Source of the DNA: Zopfochytrium polystomum
Lineage: Eukaryota > Chytridiomycota > Chytridiomycetes > Chytridiales > Chytridiaceae
Length of the DNA: 64,000 bases
Direction of reading: 5' to 3'
Assembly: GCA_025765615.1 (NCBI GenBank)
Contig: JAIVFJ010000012.1
Coordinates: 124,001 to 188,000 of the forward strand
Made by a program: the position numbers and the translations under genes. The notes beneath the pieces were generated by a model. That model worked only from the letters and a program-made list of their open reading frames with translations, was not told where the DNA came from and ran no database searches. Position 1 is the first letter of the stretch; each line of letters starts with the position of its first letter. Shown one piece after another: positions 53,397-64,000 of this stretch.

Positions 53397-55430
53397 ATGA
53401 TCAGCGAAAGGCCCCCAGCCACCGTCGCCGACGCCGCCACAAGCAGCCTCTCACTTCTTCCCGTCGAACTGCATCTCGCCATCTTCCGGTTCCTCATCGC
53501 CACCGCCGCCCCCGCTCCGGGCACGCCTCCCGCAAGCGGTCAGCTCGTCGTTCGACTCAACCGAAAGGAAAGAGGAACGGCTCGCCGAAGAGATATCGGC
53601 TCTCAACAAGTCCTGCCGCTGCCCGAACGACGACCACGCCCGCCTCCTCGATGCTGTCGCCAGCGACCCGTTCGTCAGCCGCCTGCGACGCCTGTCCGCG
53701 CCCTCCTCGCCGTGGCCGGCACCTGCAAGCTCTTCCGCGGCCTCCTCCTCCTCCGACCCCCGCCGACCGCCCGCCAGACCTCGCTATGGCGCGCTGCGTT
53801 CCTCGCCCTGCCGCCGCGCCGCCGCCGTAGGCTTTTTCGCAAACACCCCCGCAGCCCGCCACGACCCCAGCCCGCCACATCTGCGTGTTTGCGACCGACG
53901 AGACCTTCCTGAGCGCCATGATCGGTATCGCCGAGTTTGTCCGACGCTGCCCGGACCTGATGAACGTCCCCGCCGCCGCCGCCGCCGCCGCCGCCGCAAG
54001 ACCGCCCGCGCTCCTGGCCCTGCGCTGCTGGCTGCACGCCCACCCGTCGTCCTTTGACGTCAAAAAGGACCTCCTCCTCCACGCCCTCGCCGTCGGGAAC
54101 CTGTCCGCCGCCCGCGCGCTGACGGGGCCCCTCGGCCGCACCGCGCTGTCGTTCCGCTACAAGCCGGGCGTCCCTTTCTGCGGCTGGTCGTTCAAAAAGA
54201 AATCCGACCGCCGCGCCAACCATCCGTTCGCGCGCGGCCGCGCCGGCATGACGCTGCTGCAGGCAGTGCTGTACAAGGCTCCGCGCATGTGCCTCGTCCC
54301 GCGCGACAGACAGCAGCTCGCAGGAGCAGACTTCCTTCGCGCCGTGGACGGCGGTGGCGGCGACGGCGTGGAACCGTGGAGGTCGACGCTGGAGGAGGCG
54401 GTCGTTTTCATCCTGGAGCGGAGCGGCGGCGGCGACGCGGCGAACGCACTCAGCCTCGGCGGCAAGACGGCGCTCGACATTGCGCTCGAGGTGCACGCGT
54501 ACTGGCGGCGCGCCGGCCCGTGGGGGGCGTGGGAGCCCGGGGCGTACTTTGGGGATCCCGGGAGCGGCGCGCAAAAAAAAGTCGCCCGCGGCCGCGCCGA
54601 GCTGCTCGAGCGTGCGATCGCGGCGCTGGTGGCGCGCGGCGGGCGGTGCGCTAGCGAGGCGCTGGACCTGCGCGCGGCCGTCTGGCGGCTGGACGTTGAC
54701 GCCGTGCGGCGCGAGCTGGACCGCGCACAAGCGAGCGGCGGGGTGGCGGCGGCCCGCGAGCTGTTTTCTGCACGCAACTTTCGCGGGCTGTCGCCGCTGC
54801 CCCTGGCCCTGGACCTTGTTGTTGCCAACGCGCTGGCGCCCAGGCGCGAGCGCGTGACGCTGCCAGACGTGGACAGGGGCGCCGCTGCTCGGTCGCGCGA
54901 GGGTGGCGAGAGCGACGACAGCGACGTCGACGACGGCAATGAGAGGCCGCGACGGCGACGACGAGAGCGACGACGCCGCGACCGCCGCGCTCGAAAACCC
55001 CGACGACGCGTCGCGCAGCATCCACCGTTCCGCGGCCGTCGCGCAGCTCCTCCTCGACGCCGGGGCGGACCCAGACAGCCTCGCCGAGCTGTTTCTGCAC
55101 GACGACGACGACGACGACGGGTTTTGGGACCGCGACCTCGCGCACAACTACTGCGACTGGGCGCAGTACCACGCGGACCGGCTGGTCGGGGCGCTGGACC
55201 GGGTGCTGTCGCGGCTGGACGGGGCGCAACGGGAGCGGTGCCTGGCGTCGCGCGCCCTGGGGGACGCCGTCGTCGCGCGGCTGAGGGGGATGAGGGCTGT
55301 CGTTTGCTTTGAGCTGTTGCCTGTCGTTGGCGTGCTGCTGAGGCGCGCAGGGATGAAACCGATGGGTGGCGGCGGCGGCGCGGCGGAAAGAGGGAGGCCT
55401 GAGGGTAGGCTGACCAGTGCTCGGGGATGA
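53397..55430 (+). pseudogene. F-box protein with long C-terminal repeat-like region, frame-broken
   Basis: Starts at ATG 53397 with an F-box (SLLPVELHLAIFRFLIATA). Protein-like segments follow in changing frames: STERKEERLAEEISALNKSC and LDAVASDPFVSRLRRL (about 53555-53700), LLAVAGTCKLFRGLLLL (53700-53760), then a long open frame 53885-54935 (DETFLSAMIGIAEFVRRC, WLHAHPSSFDVKKDLLLHAL, AGMTLLQAVLYKAPRM, NALSLGGKTALDIALEVHAY) whose helical spacing looks ankyrin-like, and a last frame to 55430 (AVAQLLLDAGADPDSLAELF, LAHNYCDWAQYHADRLVGAL). The phrase LLLDAGADPDS is ankyrin-typical. Four or more frame changes lack splice signals; the DNA is extremely GC-rich, so indel errors are as likely as decay. 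Confidence 0.55.
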
Positions 55431-56810
55431 ATTAGTTATTTAAAGGCTCATGGGTTGGAGCAAATGACAGGAGTGCTGGTGGCGGCGTGCTGTGGGAGGC
55501 TCGCTGAGGCTATGCTTGCTATATGGATGATTATGAAGGCGATGTTGTTGGGGCGGGTGCGTTTCCGCAAGACCAATGAAGGATTCAGGCATATACACGT
55601 TACTTGCACTGGCAACAATTTTAACACGTTACCTTGCAGTGGTAAGAAACTGCTGGTACGGTTAGCGGACACCTGAAGGAGTTTGCTGATAGGGAACACC
55701 ACATCATGAAATCACCCAAAGGGTCCCCAAGATTGCGTGATGACAGCAGGTGGTAGCTTTGCTGTGGCTGCTGCTGTACCCTTGCCACGTGCCCTTGTCT
55801 GTCGCACAGCCAAGAGACAAATCCTTGGGTGCGCTCAGCGGCCCAATCGCTCTCGAATATGCGGCCGCATCGCATAAAAAAGGAAGGAGGGAGGGTGGCT
55901 CTTCGGTCGCGGCGCAATTGCGGCCGGCAAAGCCTGCCGCCAAGACTGCTTTTGCAGACTCACCTGTTCCACTGCCAATGTTTCACGCCCAAAAGTTCTG
56001 GAGGCTCGCGCCTGCTCGAGACGCTCGCTACCATCCCTCTCTCGCACGGCGGAGGGGGCAGGAGGAGGAGAGAAGGCGTGTCGCTGGCAATAATCCTCGA
56101 AGCTGGCGTGGTGGAGCTCGTCCTTATCTTTACTATGATCTGTCTCCAGCCAGTCGTAAGCCCATTGGAGAGAGACAGAGAGGGAGCGAGGGGGGAAAAA
56201 AAAAGAAAAGAAAAGAAAAGAAAATGAAAAAGAGACCATGAGGGGAAGAGAGAGGCGAAGAGCTGAAGGAGGCGACACGCGACAAGAGAGATACAAAGTG
56301 GTCTCCGCGAAGTTAATCTGTTCCCGAATGGGGAAATATTCCGGGCGGCCGCGATGGCCAGGAGAGGCACTCACACACTAAAAAGGGCTGTTTTGCGGGA
56401 GTGAGCCGTGTGACCATGTTTTCTTTTCTCTTTTTTTCTTTTGGCGCGCATATGAAGACAGCGCGAGTCGCGAGAGCGAAAGGCTCGGGGACAGACAACA
56501 TTCGGCGGGGGCAAGGAGGGAAAGCGCAGAGTATTAAAACCTTTTAACAAAAATTTTCCTTGTTTTACCGAGGCTTCTTCCCTTGGGTTTCCCTGTCTAG
56601 TTTCGCCTCACGCTCTACGAAGACAGCAGCAAGAGCGAGGGAGGGCAGGTGGTTGTGTGGGCCGCCCTCCGTCCCTTTTGCAGCCTCGACGACGACGCAG
56701 ACTGACACTGAGACCGAGACAGAGGCCGAGACAGAGACAGAGAGAGAGAGGAGCCTGAAGGGTGTGCACGGTCCGAGAGACAGACAGAGAGAGAGAGAGA
56801 GAGAGGGAGA

Positions 56811-56852
<42 letters not shown>

Positions 56853-57160
56853 GAGAGAGAGCGAGAGAGGAGACTTAGGGGCAAATGTTGGGAGACAGAG
56901 GCAAGGAGAGGACGAACCGATGCAGACGGAGTATGAGTATGCGACCGAGAGAATGAGTGAGAGAGAGACAGAGAGAGAGAGAGAGAGTGTGGTGTGAGAG
57001 AGAGAGAGAGTGAGAGAGAGAGAGGCGAGACAGCTACGACGCCGAAGCAAATGTGATAAGGAGAGGGCGGAGGGGACGGAATGCAATAAAACAAAGAGGA
57101 AACAGTCGCTCGGCTCTCTGCTCATCTGCTTCCCCACACACACACACACAACACTCAACA
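55431..57160. other. Gene-poor region, pyrimidine/purine tracts
   Basis: 1.7 kb. A minus-strand segment at about 56170-55960 (WAYDWLETDHSKDKDELHHA, SFEDYCQRHAFSPP) looks protein-like and is discussed in the findings, but exons could not be defined. The region ends in a large GA repeat and a CA repeat before the next start codon. Confidence 0.45.
56700..57030. repeat. GA-rich microsatellite
   Basis: About 330 bp dominated by GAGA units interrupted by CAGA and CGAGA, located 130 bp upstream of the secreted-protein gene at 57161. Confidence 0.9.
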
Positions 57161-58734
57161 ATGCGTCAACCCCAGCTGCAGCTCCTCGCTGCCGTTGTCG
57201 TCGCCGTCCACGCTCTCCTCTTTGCCCTCGCCTTTGTCGCCCTCGACGGCCCGTCCTCTGTGCTATGCTCTCCCGTACCGGCCCCGGCCCCGGACGCCGG
57301 CCCCGCTCTGCTACTGGAGTTGGTTTCAAGCGAAGCACTGAGCGTCGGTGACAGCGTCAGCGACCCCGAGCTGCTGCTGCTCGAGGAGACACACAGGAAG
57401 TTTCGCCGAACGAGCGCCGACGACGTCATGAATGCTCCCCGCAAGCTACAACGCACCGAGTCGTCTCCAGCCCTCCAAAATACCGAAATCGACAAGGCGT
57501 ACAGGTTCGCGTTGCTTCTTCCTTGTTCTCTCATCCACTCTTCCCCACACACACCTCCCCACATTCCCCAACCTACTTTCGTCTGCGGGTCGGTCGTGGC
57601 GGCGAGAGGGCTCGAAACTCCAACCCGGCGCTAACCACCAATTCTCTTCTGCTCCCCCAACCCCTTTCCAGGTACAACAGCATCAACAACCACAAGAACG
57701 CCCTCGAGACCGAGCGCGACCGCAAGGCTGAAAGCCTCAAGGAAAACTTTGGCACCGCCGCCGACCTCGTGCTCGACCCGGTGGGTACCATTAAGTCCAA
57801 AGTCCAAGAAAAAGTGCAAGAACAGGTCATCAGCGCCGCCGAAAACACCAAGCTCGGGCAAAAGGCCAAGGGGCTCTGGAACAGCGCCAAGGCCAAGATC
57901 AAAGAGAAGGTCGACACGATCAAGGCCAAGACTGGCTTCGACGACAAGGTGAATCGGCTCAAGGAGGGCGCTAACAACCTCAAGGAGAGCGCGGCGAACA
58001 AGATGCGGAAAATGTTTGGCGGCAAGAAGCACGACCCGACGCCCCAGAGCGGCGCGTCGGCCGTGGCCATCGGCGCGTTAAAGGGTGCAGGGAAGGCCGT
58101 CGTGAACAGCTACTTGCCCGGCGGCGACGAAGTCACCACCAAAGGCGTCGTCGCCGAGGCCGTCAAGGGCGGCTTCAACGCCGGCGTCGACCACCACCGC
58201 GAGAAGCAAACCCGGCTCGCCCCGATGCCGCGCCCAGACTTCAAGCGCTCCGCGTCGATGCCCGCGTCCGGCAAAAAGGCCGGCGCGGGCGGTCCCGGCC
58301 CAAACCTCCCGGGCAAGATGCCGGTCGGCCGGTTCAAGGGCGCGCTGCAAAAGATCCAGGCGTCTAAAGCCATGGCCGGTCTCAAAAAATTCGGCGACAA
58401 GGTCAAGGCCGGGGTGCAGAACGTCAAGGCCAAGGCCAAGTCCGGCTTGCAGAACGCAAAGGCAAAGGCCGCGGCCGGGATGAAGCGCGCCGGCGAGAAG
58501 TTCAAGGCGGGCGCGAACAAGGTGCGGCAAGCGGCACAGAACGCGAAGAAGAAGACCACGGGCGCCTTCGCAAAGGCGGGGAGCCGTATCAAGGCCACTG
58601 TGCAAAAGGCCAAGGCGAAACTGCGGCCGGCGAAGCCTGCCGCCAAGGCTGGCGGGCAGAAGAAAGCGGCGGTCAGGGGGGCTGTAAAGGCGGTGGCACG
58701 GTTTGCAAAGGGCGCAAAGGGAAAGAAGAAGTGA
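57161..58734 (+). CDS. Secreted Lys/Ala-rich protein, paralogue B (intact)
   Basis: 468 residues in two exons (57161-57504, 57672-58734). A signal peptide (LLAAVVVAVHALLFALAFVA) is followed by a short acidic/proline spacer and the motif PRKLQRTESSPALQNT, then IDKAYRYN spanning the intron. The rest is highly basic: a helical segment (KSKVQEKVQEQVISAAENTK), GKKHDPTP, PDFKRSASMPASGKK, PNLPGKMPVGRFK, then about 120 residues of Lys/Ala repeats (KAGVQNVKAKAKSGLQNAKA, KKTTGAFAKAGSRIKATVQK) resembling histone H1 tails. A secreted, DNA- or polyanion-binding protein is a reasonable inference; no known family matches. A CA repeat abuts the start codon, as in paralogue A. Confidence 0.85.
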
Positions 58735-59427
58735 AGTGAAGCGTTCGGGTCGAGCACTACGGATCGTGCATGATTGTTGCCTTCTCAAATTATTTTCGCT
58801 TCTTTTTCATTTCCCTATTCTCCGATGTTGTGGCTTTGTTCGTCTTTTTTTGTGAATATTTCGTTTGCCGCCATAGTCAGTGATGGGTCTGTTGGAATTT
58901 GAATCTGGTGCGCGGATTAATTTCAGCAACACCGTGGGCGACTCTGCGCGCTTTGGTGCTGAAGTATGTTAAGATGCCCTGCCAGAGGGTACGTAAACCG
59001 ATGCCAGTAGTGTGATATGAAAATGGGTCGAACAAGCCCAGCAGCAGCCGGATTCAGGCTCCAGGGAATAACCAAACACAAGAACGGTTTTGCGGTTGCA
59101 ACGCAAAGCAACAATAAAAAACCTATTCACAACATTATTTGTTACAACTTTGAAAGAGCGTCTGGGTGGGAAGGGCCGGAACTCATCAACCTGAAGGAAA
59201 GACGTGCGCAGCAGAAAAAGCAACCCAATCGCGAAAAGTGAAGCGGATAACACTGAAACTGTACTAGGTAATCGCAAACTAACACATCACAAACTCAACA
59301 CGGCAGCAACGACTTTCAAAACATCAAATGAGTGGGGCCAAAAGGAAAGACCAACAAAACAAAAAAGGAAGCAAAACAAAGTGCGTGGAAGCAGAAATAG
59401 TGAAATCAAACGAGCATGGAGAACTTT
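58735..59427. other. Convergent intergenic region
   Basis: 693 bp between the ends of the secreted-protein gene (+) and the RRM gene (-). No gene, repeat or RNA structure is recognised. Confidence 0.5.
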
Positions 59428-61864
59428 TTACGAGCTACCGTCACCTGCTCCTGATCCAACAAGGACAACAGCTGAGGAGCCGGTCGAAGCAGTGCCGCTA
59501 GTTGACACTCTTCGGGTGAAGTTGCCTGTCCTGGAGCCGCTCGATCCACCGGCACTGCGGTATGACCCACTGCTCACGCCTCCACCTCCCATGCCCATGC
59601 CCATACCGCCTCCCACTCCCATGCCGTTCGAGTTCATTCCGCTCATTCCCATCGCCATGGCGGACATCGTGCCACTTCCCATTCCGCCTCCCATACCCAT
59701 GTTCATGCCGCCCATCGACATTCCCGGCATCATACCCATCCCGCCCATATTCATTGCACCCATGCCAACCATCCCCATTTGCATGGAGTTCCCGGCTTGG
59801 CCCCAAGCATCGTCTCCAGCAAACATCCTGGGACGAGGGGGCTGCGCACAGCGGTCTTTTCCGTAACTGACTTTGCAATTGGCATAGTCAGGGGAGACGG
59901 ACTTCAAGCCCGTGCCCGTGTTCGCCGAGTCTACAGCGCGGATCGCCGACGCAACGTCCCCAAAGCTGACAAATCCAATGCCCTTCTGAGGAAGAACATT
60001 CACCATTTCGATTTCTCCAAAGTCTGCCAAATCTGTACGTAGTTTTTGTTCCGACAAGAGCGTTTCCACCATCGGGTTGACTTGGACCTCGCCACCTTCG
60101 TTGGAACCGTCGTTGCCGCGAGTCATGTCGGTGGGTAGACCAATATACAAAGTTCGAGTGGCATTTTCGCGTTGAATCGCCGCCGCAACTTGCAGAGGCA
60201 TCGGTGGTGTTGGTTTTCCCCAGGCTACCCTCACTCGCTTACCCTTCACGGCAACTCCTTCAAGTGAGCCACGTTGGATGAAGTTGACGGCAGCGACTGG
60301 ATCAACGAATGTCACAAATGCCACATTCTTATCCGACAGAAGTTTGACACTTTGAACCATGCCTCCGCGAACCGCCTTCATAAACGTAATTAGAGATACT
60401 GAAAGTATAAATAATTCTTTAAGGTTTCTTACGTCGCAAAGGTCTTTAAGTGTTGCCTCCGGGTGCACTCCTCCAATATAGACAGTACGATTAAGTACCA
60501 TCTGGGCAGGGTAGGGCTGAATCATCTCCGTGGGAGGAGCAGCACCTGCTTGGTTCACAACATTGCATCGATCTTTCCCATAGTTGAGTCTCTTGCCTTC
60601 AAATTTCGGGTCTTTTGATAGGGCGTCCACGGCCTGCACTGCGGCTGAAATACTAGCCATATGAACAAACGCAATATTTTTGCCCGGGACGATTTTCACG
60701 CGGTCGATTGGGCCAAACTGGGAGAACTCAGTCGTAAGCATTTGCTCGGTCACTGATTCGTCCACATTTCCAATAAACACGTTACGCGTCGCCCCTTTCT
60801 GGATTGATTCCGCAATAGTGTTCGCAACGCGCGAAGGTTTTCCCCAACCGACTCTGATCTGATTCTCGCCAATCACGATAAGGGAGTTGCCGCGGCTGCG
60901 CTCGCTTGGGTTTCCCAGACCATGTTCCTGGGCAAATGCAAACGCCGAAGTGGAGTCAACGAAGGAAATGAACGCGCAGTTCTTCTCTTCGATGATTTTC
61001 GCCTGCTCGACGGTACCTCCTCTGACGTGGTTCAGGACTTCCTCAAGCGTGACGCCGGATGGCAGGTTGCCCATGTAGACCGTGCGGTAATTGAATAGCT
61101 CTGCGCCGCCTGGTCCAAGTCCACTCATCATGGAAGAGTTGCTGCCGAATGTTCCGCTGCTCATGCCACCGCCAAATGAGTTGGTCATGGTTCCCATGTT
61201 CCCCATCATCGGCATCATGCCTCCTCCACCTTCCATTCCCATGCCCATTCCCACGCCCATGCCCATGCCCATGCCCATACCCATACCTATACCTCCCATG
61301 TTAGACATGTCCGTCATTCCACCTCCAGCCATTCCCATGCCTGCTCCACCCATTCCACCCATGTTTCCCATGGAGGGCATCGAGCCCATTCGCATATTCG
61401 ACATGCCGGACATGGAAAATCCCGGGTCGTTTCCTCCCATGCCGTCTTCAGCCGAAAACATAGTTGGAACCGTAACCGCCGCCGGTGTTTCCAACCATGC
61501 TTCCGGACCCCATTCCATTTCCACCCATCATGCCGAATTCGCCAGATGAGGAACGACCCATAGGGCCGTTCCCACCTCCGTAATAGTCCTCTTGCGCGTC
61601 AGATCCCATTCGGCCACTTGAGTAACCGAATTGCGAGGATGCACCGCCATAATCGCCTCCATTCATGGCGTAGCCTGTAGAGAAGGAGTCACCTGAATAG
61701 TCTCCGTATGATTGCTGCGAGTAGCCGCCATCGTAACTGTCGTAATAAGCGGGACTATTTGCTCCGTTTCCTCTCCCAGTCGAGACATAGCCGTTGTTAG
61801 CCATTCGGACTCGTTTCATTCCATCGTTTCCAGAGCTAAAGGCGCTATCGTTGGATCGCTTCAT
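59428..61864 (-). CDS. Four-RRM RNA-binding protein, Nrd1/Msa2 type
   Basis: RNA-binding regulator; the fission yeast homologue class controls mRNAs of sexual differentiation and cytokinesis. Exon 1 runs 61864-60433, exon 2 60375-59428; intron 60376-60432 (57 nt) joins TLKDLCD to AVRGGMVQSVKLL. RRM1: RTVYMGNLPSGVTLEEVLNH and NCAFISFVD (about 61090-60950); RRM2: RNVFIGNVDESVTEQML and KNIAFVHM (60795-60640); RRM3: RTVYIGGVHPEATLKDL and NVAFVTFVD (60500-60290); RRM4: RTLYIGLPTDM and IGFVSFGDVASAIRAVD (60165-59935). Two YGKDRC motifs after RRM2 and RRM4 are characteristic. Long Met/Gly-rich linkers precede RRM1 and follow RRM4; the N-terminus (MKRSNDSAFSSGNDGMKRVR) is Gly/Ser/Tyr-rich. One extra base in the A-run at 61455-61458 (plus-strand reading) breaks the frame between GYGSNYV and SAEDGMGG. 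Confidence 0.87.
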
Positions 61865-62874
61865 CGTGGTGTCGGCGAGTAGACTTCATAGTGTTTAAAG
61901 AAGTCGGCGAAAAAGAAAAAGAACGTAATTTTGAAAACATCGCAATCGGCATAAGAGGACGAGAAGGAATAAGTTGTGCGAAGACGATCGCAAATGCACG
62001 ACGATATCACCGGAAGAGGAAAAAGGCAACAAGACGAAGGAAAAAGCACTGACGCGAAGTAAGTTAGCGAAGAAAGGGCTTACACTGATTCAAAAGGCTA
62101 AGCAAGAACGATTCAAAAGTCCTATTCCGAAAAGGTGAAGGCGCAACGGCGATGGAAGAGTAGGTGAACCGGAGAAGGAGACCCGATCTTGAGGACTAAT
62201 GAATACGGAAGTGATTGGGAGACTGCAAGTGTAAAACAAACCTTCGCCAAGCGGCAGTCCACTAACGGATTGAGAAAAAAAGGAGTGAAACGAAAACTAA
62301 AATGATATGCCGTTTGGCTAGGATTCGTACGTCTAAAGGAAAGAACGAGCAGATTAGAGGTCGGGTCGGTTTGTGGGGCAAGGATCTGATGCTCTTTTGC
62401 CTCGTAACGGCCATGCAGGTGGAAATGGCAGGGTTTGACCGAAGATCTGAGGACTGCCCCCCCTGTAGTTGCAAGAACTGCCAATCAGGGCTTGCCAATC
62501 CAAGCCCGTGGGCAACCACCGCAACACGACAAAGAGTGCACGAGAGGAAGGCCACCTCTAGATCTCGATGGGAGTTGGACGAACGTACCAGGTCTAGCTG
62601 GCCGGGCCGGGCGGTGCGAGGTGTGGTGCGGCTGAGGACAGGAGACAAGAATTGGGGGTGCAAGGAAAGAGAAGGAAAAGTTTCAAAGATCCAGCTGATT
62701 GATGTCAGGCGGCTTGAAAACTATTAAGTGGATGGGTTGGGGATCGTGAGCGCTTGATGGAACTGTTCCAAGGACCAGAGTGGAGCTGCCTAATTGCGAT
62801 GAGGGGTAGGAGTTGTGAATTGGACCAATACAAAAATAGATAGTGTTCTGTCGGTTGTTATAGCAGATTTCAGT
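61865..62874. other. Divergent intergenic region
   Basis: About 1 kb between the RRM gene start (-) and the next plus-strand gene. A frame at 62302-62727 is open but has no protein-like features. Confidence 0.45.
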
Positions 62875-64000
62875 ATGGAAGGTTTGGAACAGGGCAATGC
62901 TCGCCGCGTCGCACGCCGCAACATCAGGCTCCTGGAAGGTATTCCCGACCTTCCCATCTTTTCTCCGCCACTAGAACCTCCAATCCTCGCGCTGCGACTG
63001 GCCACTTCGTGCCTTGGTGTCAGATGCCCGCGTCGGTCTCACCGAACAAACTGCGTAATGAAAAACCATACAGGAAGCTTACATAATGTATATACGAAAC
63101 CTTGCCGGAATGATCGACATCTTGCGAACAGTCGTCGATCTTGGCTCCGCAGAAAGTCGTAAGATTTGCGTAGACGGCCTTAACGAGATCATTCCACTGT
63201 GCCGTATGTGCCTCAATCGCCTCGAAGACATTTTAAAGATCAGCGCGGAATCTAATGGATTCCTCGCTTCTGCTTCTCATTTCAGTGAAGGATTCCCAGA
63301 AGGTACGTTGTCTGACAAATTGACACATTAGCTTGTTTCACGAAAGCTGCTCCGATTAACATATCGAAGGTGTTCCACAACAACCTAGCTCTGCTGAACG
63401 AAAATTTGCCGATCGCAGGAATGGTTCTGCAGTGGCGAGCGGTATCCCAGAATCAGCCCTTAACACCATAGTGGTGTCGCCCCTTCCACCAAGCCCATTC
63501 GAGAAACGAGATGCAAGCTCGCCGAATCGATCCCCATCGTCCACACTCCTTCTTCCAAACCACATCAGCCTTGGGACAGGGCCATTCCTCAGAGCAGAGC
63601 TTGCCCCGCCGCAGCCTTTATTGTCGCAGACCGCCTCCCTCGCGTTGCGCCCAAGCGTCGCGTCGCGTTCCTCCTCTGCGCCGCCGTCGCCGTCCCTTAC
63701 TCCAGGAAAGGTCTTCGGACAGAGCACCGCGCAATTCGCTCCACCACCCGCTCCCCCACCCCCGCCTCTTCTGGTTGACCTTTCCGGGTAATATAATCTG
63801 TGCTCATTCCTATTAAACTGAAAAGATCTCAACGACTCCTTCAGACTTTCGCGGCATAAATCGTTAGCACCGCCCAAAGTGCCCGTATCACCTTTACACA
63901 CAACGTTTACCGAACTCAACGAGCAGCTGCTGGAAAAGGAAAGAGAGGCTTTAGAACCAACCAAAGAATCAGTAGAGTTGATTTTACCGGCTGGTGACAC
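62875..64000 (+). CDS. Hypothetical Pro/Ser-rich protein, 5' part only
   Basis: Runs off the window edge. Candidate ATG at 62875 (MEGLEQGNARRVARRNIRLL), then an intron ending at about 63073, although the phase of this first join is not clean. The clear part is 63074-63302 (YIRNLAGMIDILRTVVDLGS, GLNEIIPLCRMCLNRLEDIL), a phase-1 intron 63303-63369, then exon 63370-63786 (GVPQQPSSAERKFADRRNGS, VVSPLPPSPFEKRDASSPN, FAPPPAPPPPPLLVDLS), and a last exon from about 63830 (LNDSFRLSRHKSLAPPKVPV, ELNEQLLEKEREALEP). The donor at 63787 is off by one base in a GGG run. Helical N-terminal part, disordered middle, short coiled coil near the edge. Family unknown. Confidence 0.6.

Noticed and set aside
56560..57338. 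Long Ser/Leu-rich and Arg/Glu-rich ORFs in both strands
   Set aside because: They are translations of the GA/CT microsatellite with no other protein features.
59428..61300. Met/Gly repeats of the RRM protein as a coding microsatellite artefact
   Set aside because: They flank four well-formed RRMs in the same frame and such linkers are usual in this protein type.
1..64000. CRISPR arrays, rRNA or tRNA genes, bacterial operons
   Set aside because: No regularly spaced short repeats, no rRNA-like conserved blocks and no tRNA B-box/cloverleaf pattern were seen; the gene structure is eukaryotic.

Overview
The window reads as nuclear DNA of a filamentous or zoosporic fungus. Genes are split by many short GT-AG introns (about 47-220 nt, often with a CTAAC-like branch site). 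Several families are fungus-typical: an exomer ChAPs protein, GT71 mannosyltransferase domains, a four-RRM Nrd1-type protein, a fungal-type alternative oxidase and a chromodomain Ty3/gypsy element. An early-diverging (chytrid-like) fungus is my best guess; this is inference, with no rRNA or species marker in the window.

Layout. 1-14.4 kb: broken PIF1/Helitron helicase tail (-), gluconokinase (-), mitochondrial Fe-S assembly gene ISA1 (+), an unresolved coiled-coil gene (-), alternative oxidase (+, six exons rebuilt), a multi-pass membrane gene with a frame slip (+), and a four-exon gene of unknown function (+). 14.4-32.3 kb: one nested transposon block. A dead Tc1/mariner element carries a small inverted-repeat element, a solo gypsy LTR and a 6.5-kb decayed Ty1/copia element (TSD GTTTC). 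The copia RNase H gene was hit twice, 70 bp apart, by the same chromodomain gypsy family in opposite orientations (TSDs TGCAC and CATGA). One gypsy copy is full length with intact gag and pol; the other is an in-frame double-deletion derivative. The gypsy LTR carries phased heat-shock elements, the internal start shows a Tf1-type self-priming site, and gag-pol is joined by a canonical -1 frameshift signal.

32.3-51.4 kb: dense housekeeping genes: F-box protein (-), TAM41 (-), ChAPs exomer adaptor (+), a very unusual gene with three tandem GT71 mannosyltransferase domains (-), a PCI-domain protein (-), mitoferrin-like carrier (+) and CAF1/POP2 deadenylase (+). 51.4-64 kb: two paralogous secreted lysine/alanine-rich proteins (one intact, one frame-broken) flanking a frame-broken F-box gene, then a four-RRM protein (-) and the 5' part of an unknown proline/serine-rich gene (+) running off the edge.

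Functional links are loose. ISA1, mitoferrin, TAM41 and AOX all serve mitochondria (Fe-S assembly, iron import, cardiolipin precursor synthesis, respiration). ChAPs and the GT71 gene both concern the Golgi/secretory pathway and sit tail to tail. The most notable items are the triple-GT71 protein, whose nine domain introns repeat in the same order and phase in all three repeats, the heat-shock-element LTR family, and the secreted SSPALQNT-motif family. Several otherwise healthy genes carry single-base slips in or near short base runs, so assembly indels should be suspected before calling pseudogenes.
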